In this document: positions 31,574-40,644 of the stretch, piece by piece
Numbering within the stretch: the stretch's first letter is position 1
Layout: each line of letters opens with the position of its first letter
Assembly (NCBI RefSeq): GCF_001029105.3
Contig: NZ_CP011807.3
Span: 2,480,001 to 2,544,000, forward strand
Direction: 5' to 3'
DNA: 64,000 nucleotides
Origin: Pandoraea faecigallinarum
GTDB taxonomy: Bacteria; Pseudomonadota; Gammaproteobacteria; Burkholderiales; Burkholderiaceae
Made by a program: the position numbers and the translations under genes
Notes under the pieces: generated by a model
Seen by the model: the letters and a program-made list of their open reading frames with translations, nothing else
What the model was told of the DNA's origin: nothing
Databases searched by the model: none

Positions 31574-33697
31574 ATGCCGCATTCGCACGTCGACAAGCTG
31601 TCGCCCGGGCGCCCCTCCCCGCTCGGCGCGACGTGGGACGGTCTGGGGGTGAACTTCGCCGTGTTTTCGGCCAACGCCGAACGTATCGAACTCTGCCTGT
31701 TCGACGATCGCGGCCGCAAGGAACTCAAACGTCTCGCCCTGCCCGAATGTACCGACGAGATATGGCATGGCTACCTGCCGGGCGCCGGGCCGGGGCTGGT
31801 GTACGGCTACCGCGCGCATGGCCCCTATGCGCCAGAACAGGGGCATCGTTTCAATCCCGCCAAATTGCTGCTCGATCCCTACGCGCGCGCGTTGCTCGGC
31901 AAGGTTCGATGGTCGGATGCGCTGTTCGGCTATCGCGTGACGTCGCACAAGGCCGACCTCTCCATCGACCGGCGCGACAGTGCGCCCGCCATGCCCAAGG
32001 CGGTCGTCGTCGAAGCGCCGGACACGTTGCGCCACGACACGCGCCCGCATACGGCATGGGACGACACCGTCATCCTCGAAGCGCACGTGCGCGGCATGAC
32101 GATGCAGATGGACGGGCTGCGTCAACCGGTGCGGGGCACCTTCGAGGCGCTCGCCTCGCCGAGAGTCGTCGACCATCTGCACCGGCTCGGCATTACCGCC
32201 GTCGAACTGCTGCCGGTCCACGCGTTTTTGCACGACCGCATTCTGGTGGACCGGGGATTACGCAATTTCTGGGGCTACAACACGTTGGCGTTCTTCGCGC
32301 CCGAGGCATCGTATCTCGGCAGCGGCGGTGTGGACGCCATGCGTCGCGCCGTGCGCGCGCTGCACGCGGCGGGTATCGAAGTGATTCTCGACGTCGTGTA
32401 CAACCACACGTGCGAAGGCAACGAACTCGGTCCGACCCTCTCGTGGCGCGGGTTCGACAACGCCAGCTACTACCGGCTGGTGCCGGGCGACGAGCGGTAC
32501 TTCATCAACGATACCGGGTGCGGGAACACCGTCAATCTGTCCCATCCGCGCGTATTGCAGATGGTGATGGACTCGTTGCGGTACTGGGTGGAGACGATGC
32601 AGATCGATGGCTTTCGCTTCGATCTGGGCGTCACGCTGGGGCGCGAGGGATATGGCTTCGATCCGGGCGCAGGATTCTTCGACGCCATCGGGCAGGATCC
32701 CGTGCTGGCCCGCACCAAGCTCATCTCCGAACCGTGGGACATCGGGCCGGATGGTTATCAGTTGGGACAGCATCCACCGGGCTTCGCGGAATGGAACGGC
32801 AAGTTTCGCGACACCGTGCGCCGCTTCTGGCGCGGCGACGACGGCATTCGGCCGGACATCGCGGAGCGCCTGCTCGGCTCGGCGGGCCTGTTCGCGCGCC
32901 GCTGGCGCAAGCCATGGGCGTCGCTGAACTTCGTGACGGCCCACGACGGGTTCACGCTGGCCGATCTGACCGCCTACGCCGAGCGTCACAACGAAGCGAA
33001 CGGCGAGGACAACCGGGATGGCGCAGGCGAGAACTTCAGCGCCAACTGGGGCGTGGAGGGACCGGCCGACGACGCGGGGATCATCGCGCTGCGCGAGCGC
33101 GTTCGGCGTTCGCTGCTGATGACGCTGCTGTTCGCCAGCGGTACACCCATGATGCTCGCCGGCGACGAGTTCGGGCGGAGCCAGCGGGGCAACAACAACG
33201 CCTACTGTCAGGACAACGACATCTCGTGGCTCAGTTGGCGGCAGGCAGCTTCCCCCGAGGGGGTCGCCATGACCGGTTTCGCCGCGCGCGCCATCGCCTT
33301 GCGCCGCGACGTGCCGCTGCTGCGCATCGTTCGCTTTTCGTCCGAAGACGAATGGGTCACGGACGAGCTGGCGGCCATTTCCTGGTATGACGAACGCGGC
33401 CTGCAACTCGCCGACGAGGACTGGCACAACGTGAAAGGCCGCGCGCTCGTGCTTCGTCGCGCGGCGCGGCGCGCGGATGGCGGTATCGATATCGCACTGC
33501 TGATGATGAATGCCGCCGACGTGCCGCTGTTGTTCCACTGGCCCACGCCCGGCGGCGACTGGCAATTGCATCTGGATTCCGCCGATGCGTCGCGAGAACC
33601 GGCGCCGCTTGGCGGCGACGGCGTCGAAATCGAAGCGCACGCCGCCATGGTGGTGACCGGCCGGTGGCGCGACAGCGCGCCGGCCTCGGCCGCCTGA
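31574..33697 (+). CDS. glgX: Glycogen debranching enzyme
   Basis: This 707-residue GH13 isoamylase-type enzyme removes alpha-1,6 branches. It has an N-terminal CBM48 domain (LGATWDGLGVNFAVFSANA), then the barrel with Asp350 (GFRFDLGVTL), Glu386 (LISEPWDIGPDGYQLG) and Asp458 (VTAHDGFTL). NRDGAGENFSANWG and GRSQRGNNNAYCQDNDI are typical GlgX/TreX blocks. TreX-type debranching supplies linear chains to TreY/TreZ, which follow. GGAGG lies at the end of glgB, 9 bases before ATG 31574, and the two genes are 3 bases apart. Confidence 0.95.
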   Translation: MPHSHVDKLSPGRPSPLGATWDGLGVNFAVFSANAERIELCLFDDRGRKELKRLALPECTDEIWHGYLPGAGPGLVYGYRAHGPYAPEQGHRFNPAKLLLDPYARALLGKVRWSDALFGYRVTSHKADLSIDRRDSAPAMPKAVVVEAPDTLRHDTRPHTAWDDTVILEAHVRGMTMQMDGLRQPVRGTFEALASPRVVDHLHRLGITAVELLPVHAFLHDRILVDRGLRNFWGYNTLAFFAPEASYLGSGGVDAMRRAVRALHAAGIEVILDVVYNHTCEGNELGPTLSWRGFDNASYYRLVPGDERYFINDTGCGNTVNLSHPRVLQMVMDSLRYWVETMQIDGFRFDLGVTLGREGYGFDPGAGFFDAIGQDPVLARTKLISEPWDIGPDGYQLGQHPPGFAEWNGKFRDTVRRFWRGDDGIRPDIAERLLGSAGLFARRWRKPWASLNFVTAHDGFTLADLTAYAERHNEANGEDNRDGAGENFSANWGVEGPADDAGIIALRERVRRSLLMTLLFASGTPMMLAGDEFGRSQRGNNNAYCQDNDISWLSWRQAASPEGVAMTGFAARAIALRRDVPLLRIVRFSSEDEWVTDELAAISWYDERGLQLADEDWHNVKGRALVLRRAARRADGGIDIALLMMNAADVPLLFHWPTPGGDWQLHLDSADASREPAPLGGDGVEIEAHAAMVVTGRWRDSAPASAA

Positions 33698-33710
33698 TTC
33701 CGCTCCCCGT

Positions 33711-33736
33711 CTACCTGTCCCTGCTACCTGTCCCTG
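33711..33736 (+). repeat. 13-bp tandem direct repeat before treZ
   Basis: CTACCTGTCCCTG occurs twice back to back (33711-33723 and 33724-33736) in the 47-base gap between glgX and treZ. The gap is pyrimidine-rich and shows no Shine-Dalgarno sequence for treZ. Confidence 0.9.
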
Positions 33737-33744
33737 CGTCCATC

Positions 33745-35529
33745 ATGACCACAACTTACGCATTTCCGCTCCCCTTCGGCGCCGCATTGCAGGCAGACGG
33801 CACGACGCGGTTTCGCATCTGGGCGCCGGACGTGGCCGCGCTGCAACTCGTCATCGAGCAAGAGGCGCCCGTACCGATGCTTCCGTCCAGCGAGGGGCAC
33901 TTCGAGTTGACGGTGCCGTGCATCGCCGGTACCCGGTACGCCTTCGTCCTGCCCGACGGCCGGAGAGTGCCCGACCCGGCTTCGCGAGCGCAGGCCGGGG
34001 GGCCGCACGACATGAGCGTCGTGATCGACCCGCGCACGTACGCATGGCAAACGCCCGGATGGCGCGCAAGGCCGTGGCACGAAACAGTGATCTACGAACT
34101 TCACGCGGGCGCGCTGGGCGGCTATAACGGTGTTCGGGCGCGTCTGCCATACCTTGCACAGTTGGGCGTGAGCGCCATTGAGTTGATGCCGATCGGCACG
34201 TTCGAGGGCCGCCGCAACTGGGGTTACGACGGCGTCTTGCCCTTTGCGCCCGAGAGCGCCTACGGCACGGTAGAAGAACTCAAGGCCCTCATCGACGCCG
34301 CGCATGCCGAGGACATGATGGTGTTCCTGGACGTGGTCTACAACCACTTCGGTCCGAGCGGCAACTACCTCGCCTCGTACGCGTCGCGCTTCTTCGACGG
34401 CACGGCGCAAACGCCCTGGGGCGCTTCGCTCGACTTCGACGAACCCTGCGTGCGCCAGTACTTCATTCAGAACGCCTTGTACTGGCTGTTCGAATTCCGG
34501 GTGGACGCGTTGCGCCTGGACGCCGTTCACGCCATCGGCAACGACGCGTTCGTGCAGGAGCTGGCCACTTGCGTTCGCGACGAGATCGCGGCGCGCGATC
34601 CGGGGCGGCACGCTCATCTGATTTTCGAGAACGAACATAACGCCGCCGCATTGCTGGCGAACACCGGCGCCGCGCAATGGAACGACGATTTCCACAATTC
34701 GCTGCATGTGCTGCTCACGGGCGAGCGCCAGGGGTACTACGCGGACTTTGCCGAAAAGCCCGTCGCGCATCTTGCCCGCGCGCTGGCCGAGGGCTTCGCT
34801 TACCAGGGCGAGCGCGTGGGCCGCCTGGACAGGCCGCGAGGTGAGCCGAGCAGCTTTCTGTCTCCAACGTCGTTCGTCTCCTTCCTGCAAAACCACGATC
34901 AGGTGGGAAACCGTCCCTTCGGCGACCGGCTCGCAACGCAGGCGCATCCGGCTGCGCTGCGTGCCGCCGTCGCGCTGCTGCTGCTGTGTCCGCAGATTCC
35001 GATGTTGTTCATGGGCGAGGAATGGGCAAGCGACGCGCCGTTCCTGTTCTTCACCGACTACCGGGGCGCTCTGGCCGACGCCGTACGTGAGGGCCGGCGC
35101 GAGGAGTTCGCACGCCTTGGCGGCGACATGCGCGCAAGCGTTCCCGACCCGAACGATCCCGAGACGTTCGCTGCCTCATGCCTCGCGCCCGGCGAACAGA
35201 ACACGCTTGCCGCCGACGACTGGCTGTCGTGGTATCGCGGCCTCATTGAACTGCGGCGCACATGGATCGTGCCTCGGCTGCCGGGGGCCACCTCCGCAGG
35301 CGTCGAGGTACTGAGTCCGACCGCGCTCAGTGCACGCTGGCGTCTGAACGATGGCGCGGTGCTGGCCATCGTCGTGAATCTTGGCGAGCTGGGTGTGGCG
35401 ACGGACACCGAAACGCTGCATCCGGCGGGCGTCACGCTTTGCCAGACCCCGCCACAAGCCGCCGACGCGCTCGCCGAAGGCTCGCTACGCGCTCACGCCT
35501 GCGTGGCCTGGCTGGAGGAACCGTTATGA
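33745..35529 (+). CDS. treZ: Malto-oligosyltrehalose trehalohydrolase
   Basis: This 594-residue GH13 enzyme cleaves trehalose from the end of maltooligosyl-trehalose made by TreY. It begins with a CBM48-like domain (TTRFRIWAPDVAALQLVIE), then GALGGYNGVRARLPYLAQLGV and the catalytic residues Asp259 (VDALRLDAVHAI), Glu295 (LIFENEHN) and Asp385 (LQNHDQVGNR). The MTHase hallmark NWGYDGVLPFAPESAYG is present. ATG 33745 has no ribosome-binding site; an in-frame GTG at 33664 inside glgX could give a version with 27 more residues. The stop overlaps malQ (ATGA). Confidence 0.93.
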   Translation: MTTTYAFPLPFGAALQADGTTRFRIWAPDVAALQLVIEQEAPVPMLPSSEGHFELTVPCIAGTRYAFVLPDGRRVPDPASRAQAGGPHDMSVVIDPRTYAWQTPGWRARPWHETVIYELHAGALGGYNGVRARLPYLAQLGVSAIELMPIGTFEGRRNWGYDGVLPFAPESAYGTVEELKALIDAAHAEDMMVFLDVVYNHFGPSGNYLASYASRFFDGTAQTPWGASLDFDEPCVRQYFIQNALYWLFEFRVDALRLDAVHAIGNDAFVQELATCVRDEIAARDPGRHAHLIFENEHNAAALLANTGAAQWNDDFHNSLHVLLTGERQGYYADFAEKPVAHLARALAEGFAYQGERVGRLDRPRGEPSSFLSPTSFVSFLQNHDQVGNRPFGDRLATQAHPAALRAAVALLLLCPQIPMLFMGEEWASDAPFLFFTDYRGALADAVREGRREEFARLGGDMRASVPDPNDPETFAASCLAPGEQNTLAADDWLSWYRGLIELRRTWIVPRLPGATSAGVEVLSPTALSARWRLNDGAVLAIVVNLGELGVATDTETLHPAGVTLCQTPPQAADALAEGSLRAHACVAWLEEPL

Positions 35530-37751
35530 TCAGAACCGCCGCTTCGCTACTCTCCCCGCCTTCGCAAGACGCGCTGCATACGCTCGCGCAACGAGCGGGC
35601 TTGCTGGTTCACTGGGACGACGCCGCCGGTCAGTCGCACACCGTCTCGCTCGACGTGTTGCGTGCCTTGCTCGACGCCATGGGGCTGCGCTGCGGCAACG
35701 CTGCGCAGTGCCGCGACAGTCTGGCCTATCTCGAATCGCCGGCGTCGCTCTCCGACGAAGCGCAGATCGTCACGCGCGTCGGGGTGCCGGCGACGCTGCC
35801 TGCGCTGTCGCTGACGGCCGGGCGCAAGCGGTTGGCGTACCGGATTCATCTCGAAGATGGCGAGACCGTCGACGGGACGACCGAAATCGATCCGGACTCC
35901 GGGGCGTCGCTGATCCCATCGATGGACGTGCCCGGGTATCACCATCTCGAAATCGGCAACGTGCGGCTCTCGCTGATCGTCGCGCCGCCGCATGCTCACC
36001 GGTTGCCCGCCACCGCGCGCCATTGGGGCATGAGTGTGCCGCTGTACGGACTGCGCAGCGAAGGCGACGGCGGCCTCGGCCACTATGGCGCGCTGGCCGA
36101 CGCCGCGGCAGCGGTTGCCGCACACGGCGCACACGCGCTGGCGATCAGCCCTGCGCACGCGATGTTCGGGGCGCGTCCCGCGCAATACAGCCCGTACTCG
36201 CCGTCGAACCGTCAGTGGTACAACGTGGCGCATATCGATCCGGCCGCGCTGTGTGGCATGCCCGAAGCCATGGAAGCCGCGCGACGGCTCAGGCTGATCT
36301 CCGGATACGCGCAGCGCGAGCGCCAGCGTCTGGTCAACTGGCCTGCGGCCTCCGTCGCGCGCTTGCAGGTGCTGCGCCATCTGTACGATCAGCGCGAGCA
36401 TTGGCTCTCTGCCGATCAGGCGGGCTCGCTCAAGCGCTTTCGCCGCGATGGGCGTGACTCGCTGGAGGCGCACGCGCGCTTCGAAATGCTCCACGAGCGC
36501 CTGCACTCGACGCATGGCGACGACTGGCGGCGCTGGCCGCCGGGGTTGCGCTCGCCGTGGGCGCCTCAGGCAGAACGCCTGGCATTCGAACACGCGGACG
36601 CGGTGACATTTCACGTCTTTCTGCAATGGCTGGCTTTCCAGGGGCTGCATGACGCGCATCGACAGGCGCAAGCGGCGGGCATGGAAATCGGGCTCATTGC
36701 CGACATGGCCGTGGGTGTCGATTCGACCGGAAGCGAGGCATGGTCGGACGCCGGGCATCTGCTCGAAGGCATATCGCTCGGCGCGCCGCCGGATGCGTTC
36801 AACCCGGCCGGGCAGGTATGGGGACTGACGACGTTTTCGCCGTGGGCCTTTCAACAGCGCGGCTATCGCCCGTTCATCGCCGCGCTTCGCGCCGCGCTCG
36901 CATTCTCGGGCGGCGTGCGCATCGATCATGTGCTGGGACTCTCGCGTCTGTGGGTGTGCCCGGCGGGCGCGCCGGCGAGCGCCGGCGCCTATCTTCGCTA
37001 TCCCCTCGACGAGTTACTCGCGATCGTGGCGCTTGAGTCGTCTCGCCATCGGGCGATCGTGATCGGTGAGGACCTCGGAACGGTGCCGGCGGATTTCCGC
37101 GCTCGCGTTGCCACGCAAGGGGTGCTCGGCACGGACGTCCTCTGGTTCGCCCGCGACGACGTGCCGCCCGGGCCGAAAAAAACGCCGCGCGCGTTTCTGG
37201 ATCCGTCGCAATGGCGTGTAGACGCCGTGGCCACGACCAGCACGCACGATCTGCCGACGGCCGTCGGCTGGTGGACCGGTCGCGACATCGCCTGGCGGGT
37301 ACGCCTCGCGCCCTCGTCCATCGACGCGCGCATCGCGCGCCGTGTCCGTCGCGAGGACCGCACAGCGTTATGGCAGGCGATGAGCGCGGCGGGAGTCGTC
37401 AACGAGAGCGGCCACGCGGCCGCGCCGCAGCCGCCCGGTCCGGCGTCGGACGCGCGCATGGCCGAACGGCTGCCGTCACCGGCGGGACGCGCCCCGTCCA
37501 CCGCGCCGCTGGACGCCATCGTCGATTTCGTCGCACTCGCGCCCTCTGCGCTGGTCCTGCTGCCCATCGCAGACGCCATCGGTGCGCAGGAGGCCGACAA
37601 TCTCCCGGGCACGACGACCGAACACCCCAACTGGCGCCGCCGCCTGCGTGCGCCGGCCGACGCCCTGCTGCGCGAGCCGGACGTTGCGTCCCGGCTGACG
37701 CGCTTCGCGCGAACGCGATCCGCAAGCGCGCGCCGGTCCGTCCGGTCGTGA
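35526..37751 (+). CDS. malQ: 4-alpha-glucanotransferase (amylomaltase)
   Basis: This 741-residue GH77 enzyme disproportionates linear maltodextrins and keeps chain lengths suitable for GlgB, TreY and GlgE. Catalytic residues are Asp467 (VRIDHVLGL), Glu515 (VIGEDLGTVP) and Asp575 (TSTHDLPT). The N-terminal 190 residues form the extra beta domain found in long bacterial MalQ. Residues around 620-660 form an Ala/Pro-rich low-complexity insert before the final conserved LPGTTTEHPNWRRRL block. It overlaps treZ by ATGA and ends within 21 bases of treY. Confidence 0.92.
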   Translation: MIRTAASLLSPPSQDALHTLAQRAGLLVHWDDAAGQSHTVSLDVLRALLDAMGLRCGNAAQCRDSLAYLESPASLSDEAQIVTRVGVPATLPALSLTAGRKRLAYRIHLEDGETVDGTTEIDPDSGASLIPSMDVPGYHHLEIGNVRLSLIVAPPHAHRLPATARHWGMSVPLYGLRSEGDGGLGHYGALADAAAAVAAHGAHALAISPAHAMFGARPAQYSPYSPSNRQWYNVAHIDPAALCGMPEAMEAARRLRLISGYAQRERQRLVNWPAASVARLQVLRHLYDQREHWLSADQAGSLKRFRRDGRDSLEAHARFEMLHERLHSTHGDDWRRWPPGLRSPWAPQAERLAFEHADAVTFHVFLQWLAFQGLHDAHRQAQAAGMEIGLIADMAVGVDSTGSEAWSDAGHLLEGISLGAPPDAFNPAGQVWGLTTFSPWAFQQRGYRPFIAALRAALAFSGGVRIDHVLGLSRLWVCPAGAPASAGAYLRYPLDELLAIVALESSRHRAIVIGEDLGTVPADFRARVATQGVLGTDVLWFARDDVPPGPKKTPRAFLDPSQWRVDAVATTSTHDLPTAVGWWTGRDIAWRVRLAPSSIDARIARRVRREDRTALWQAMSAAGVVNESGHAAAPQPPGPASDARMAERLPSPAGRAPSTAPLDAIVDFVALAPSALVLLPIADAIGAQEADNLPGTTTEHPNWRRRLRAPADALLREPDVASRLTRFARTRSASARRSVRS

Positions 37752-37771
37752 GTGCGCGAATGGGGGCCGAC

Positions 37772-40378
37772 ATGACACCGCTGTCCACGCTGCGCATTCA
37801 GTTCAACGCCGGCTACACATTCGTCCAAGCCGAGCGCGACGTCCCGGCCTTTGCCGCACTGGGTGTCACGCATCTTTATGCGTCGCCCATCTGGACGTCC
37901 ACGCCCGGCTCGACGCACGGCTACGACGTCGTCGATCCGGGCACGATCAGTGAAGGGCTCGGTGGCGAGTCCGGGCTGCGGCGTCTTCATGACCGGCTCG
38001 CAGCGCATGGCATCGGGCTCGTGGTGGACATTGTCCCGAATCATATGGGCAACGGCTCGCGCAATCGCTGGTGGCGGGATGTTCTGCGACGCGGTGCTCA
38101 CAGCGTGTACGCCCGGTATTTCGACATCGACTGGGAGGGCAACGCTGACGTGCCGGCGGGCAAAGTTCTTCTGCCCGTTCTCCCCGAGCCTTTGGCCGAC
38201 GGCCTCGCACGGCGCAAGCTCTCGGTGATTCACGGCGGGCGCGGCGAGGCGTCGCTGGCTTATGACGGAACGCGCTGGCCGCTCGCGCCCGAGACGTCTG
38301 CCCAAGCCGATGCGGCACGCACGCCACAGGATTGGCAAGCGGTGCTCTCGAACCAACATTTTCATCTGACGTATTGGCCGCTCGCGCGCGACGCGCTGAA
38401 CTGGCGACGGTTCTTCGACATCACGTCGCTCGTCGCCGTGCGCGTCGAACAACCGGAAGTCTTCGAGGCCGTTCACGCCCTGTTGTTGCGTCTGTTCGCC
38501 GACGCCGTGATCGACGGCGTGCGTATCGACCACGTCGATGGGCTGAGCGACCCGGGCGCCTACTGCCGAAAACTGCGGGCTGCGCTGCGCGAGCAGGGAC
38601 ACGGCCGCGAGCCCTGGATTGTCGTCGAGAAGATTCTGATGGACGGCGAGCGGCTCGACGCGCGCTGGGAGACGGACGGCACGACCGGTTACGACTTCAT
38701 GAACGATGTCGGTGCCCTGCTTCACGACGAACACGGTGCGACGGCGTTGGACGGCTTTTGGCAAGCGTGCACGCACGACCGGCGCGACTTCGACGCGCAT
38801 GTGCGTGAGGCACGCCGCCAACTGCTCGACGAGCGCTTTGGCAGCGAGACGGCGCGGGCCGTCAAGGCGCTGAGCGCATTGATCGACGCCGAACCGGATA
38901 CCCGCGCGCGCGACTATGGCGTGACCTGCTTGCGGCGATGCATGTGTGCGCTGGCGGCGTCGTTCCCGGTCTACCGGGCTTATCCGGACGCCTCGGAGGA
39001 GGCTCACCCTGTGCTGGCGGCGGCGACGGCCGGTGCGAAGCGTCTGCTGCACCCGATCGATCACGCCGCGCTGTCGCAGTTGGTCGAGTGGCTGACGCCC
39101 TCCGAGGGGCAGACGTCCCTGCGGCGCGAAGTGCAGATCCGCTTCGCACAGGTCACCGCGCCGCTGGCGGCCAAGGCGGTCGAGGATACTGCGGGTTATC
39201 GCTGGGGACGCCTGCTCTCGCGTAATGACGTGGGCTGCGAAGCGGCGACGCTCGCCCGGCCGCTCGACGCCTTCCACCAAGCCAACGCCTATCGTGCCCG
39301 CCATTGGCCGCGCGCCATGTTGACGACCGCCACGCACGATCACAAGCGTGGCGAAGACATTCGTGCGCGATTGGCGGTGCTCTCGGAAATTCCGTCGCAA
39401 TGGGCCGAAGCGGTTCAGGGGTGGCGCGCGGAAAACGACCGGTTCCGGCACGCCTCGTCGGACTCGCCGTGCGCGGCCCATGAATTGATGCTGTACCAGA
39501 CGCTGCTCGGTGCGTGGCCATGCGCTTGGCACACGGCATCGCCAAGCGCGGCGTCCGTGCGCTCATTCGCCGAGCGAATCGCCCAATGGCAACGCAAGGC
39601 GAACCGGGAAGCCGGGGTTCGCACGTCGTGGCTCGCGCCGGATGCCGCTTACGAAGCGGCCTGCGATGCCTTTCTCAACGAGATCATGGGCGCGAGCGCA
39701 TTCGTCCGGTCGATGCAGGCGTTCTCCAACGCCATCGGGCCTGCCGGTGCATTGAATGGTTTGACGCAGATGTTTCTCCGGCTGACATGTCCCGGCGTAC
39801 CCGATACCTATCAGGCGAGCCTCGGCTGGGACCAGACACTGGTCGATCCCGACAATCGCCGCCCGGTACGTTTCGATGCCGCGATGTGGAACCCCCCTGC
39901 ATCGAACGGCGTCGTGGGCCCGCAAGCGTGGCGCTCGCTGATGAATCGATGGCGCGACGGCGAAGTGAAGCTGACGCTGCTGTGTCGCCTGCTGCATTTG
40001 CGCAAACAGTTTGCCGCTGCGTTCGCGCAAGGCGACTACGTTCCCCTGAGTTCGGGCGGGCCGTGCCAGGCGCAGGTCGTGGCTTTCGCACGTGTGCCGC
40101 ACGCCGGTTCGGGGTCGAGCGTCGTGTGCGTCGCCACGCGGCACGCTGCGCGTCATCTGGGCGCGGCGAGCGAAGCGATGACACGACCGGACGGCGTGAA
40201 CCCATGCCTGCGGGCGCAGGACTGGCAAGACACGGTAGTCCACGTCGGTACGGTCTCACAAGGCGCGCGCTGGCGCAATCTGCTGACGGGCACGCCGGTC
40301 CGCGCGGCCGCGCACGGCAATTTACCGGTTGCCGAGATGCTCGACGTCTTGCCTGTGGCGCTGCTTGCCCCACAATGA
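37772..40378 (+). CDS. treY: Malto-oligosyltrehalose synthase
   Basis: This 868-residue GH13 enzyme turns the reducing end of a maltodextrin into a trehalose unit. It starts LSTLRIQFNAGYTF, as TreY proteins do, and has the large subdomain insert typical of the family. Catalytic residues are Asp253 (VRIDHVDGL), Glu286 (WIVVEKIL) and Asp523 (TATHDHKRGEDIRARL); the last motif is diagnostic for TreY. I prefer ATG 37772 because GGGGG lies 5 bases upstream and the protein then begins at the conserved block; in-frame ATG 37760 and a GTG at 37748 overlapping the malQ stop are alternatives. It is the last gene of the operon. Confidence 0.93.
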   Translation: MTPLSTLRIQFNAGYTFVQAERDVPAFAALGVTHLYASPIWTSTPGSTHGYDVVDPGTISEGLGGESGLRRLHDRLAAHGIGLVVDIVPNHMGNGSRNRWWRDVLRRGAHSVYARYFDIDWEGNADVPAGKVLLPVLPEPLADGLARRKLSVIHGGRGEASLAYDGTRWPLAPETSAQADAARTPQDWQAVLSNQHFHLTYWPLARDALNWRRFFDITSLVAVRVEQPEVFEAVHALLLRLFADAVIDGVRIDHVDGLSDPGAYCRKLRAALREQGHGREPWIVVEKILMDGERLDARWETDGTTGYDFMNDVGALLHDEHGATALDGFWQACTHDRRDFDAHVREARRQLLDERFGSETARAVKALSALIDAEPDTRARDYGVTCLRRCMCALAASFPVYRAYPDASEEAHPVLAAATAGAKRLLHPIDHAALSQLVEWLTPSEGQTSLRREVQIRFAQVTAPLAAKAVEDTAGYRWGRLLSRNDVGCEAATLARPLDAFHQANAYRARHWPRAMLTTATHDHKRGEDIRARLAVLSEIPSQWAEAVQGWRAENDRFRHASSDSPCAAHELMLYQTLLGAWPCAWHTASPSAASVRSFAERIAQWQRKANREAGVRTSWLAPDAAYEAACDAFLNEIMGASAFVRSMQAFSNAIGPAGALNGLTQMFLRLTCPGVPDTYQASLGWDQTLVDPDNRRPVRFDAAMWNPPASNGVVGPQAWRSLMNRWRDGEVKLTLLCRLLHLRKQFAAAFAQGDYVPLSSGGPCQAQVVAFARVPHAGSGSSVVCVATRHAARHLGAASEAMTRPDGVNPCLRAQDWQDTVVHVGTVSQGARWRNLLTGTPVRAAAHGNLPVAEMLDVLPVALLAPQ

Positions 40379-40415
40379 TTCCTTCGTTGCGCCTTGACCT
40401 GTCCGGAACGACCGA

Positions 40416-40643
40416 TCATTGGTACTGCGCGTCGATCCATTCGCGCGCGACGCTCGCAGCTTCCTCCAGCGCGGTTTGCTCGTCGGGATGTATGTCGTCT
40501 TTCAGCGTTTCGACTTCATGATGACGAATCATGCCTTCGGTGATTTGCACCAGTGCTTTGCCGGTGAACCCGCCGCTCGGATGCGGCAATGCGGAACAAA
40601 TGACGCTGTAGCTGCGGTAACGGAATGTCAGGACGGCGGCCAT
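40416..40643 (-). CDS. Small unknown protein downstream of catalase
   Basis: A 75-residue protein starting one base after the catalase stop, so it is very likely co-translated with it. It has a basic, aromatic N-terminal half (FRYRSYSVICSALPHPSGGFTGKALVQITEG) that is listed here only in part and an acidic helical C-terminal half (HPDEQTALEEAASV). I do not recognise a family, and no metal-binding motif or signal peptide is visible. It converges on treY, whose stop is 37 bases away. Confidence 0.65.
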   Translation of the reverse strand: MAAVLTFRYRSYSVICSALPHPSGGFTGKALVQITEGMIRHHEVETLKDDIHPDEQTALEEAASVAREWIDAQYQ

Positions 40644-40644
40644 A

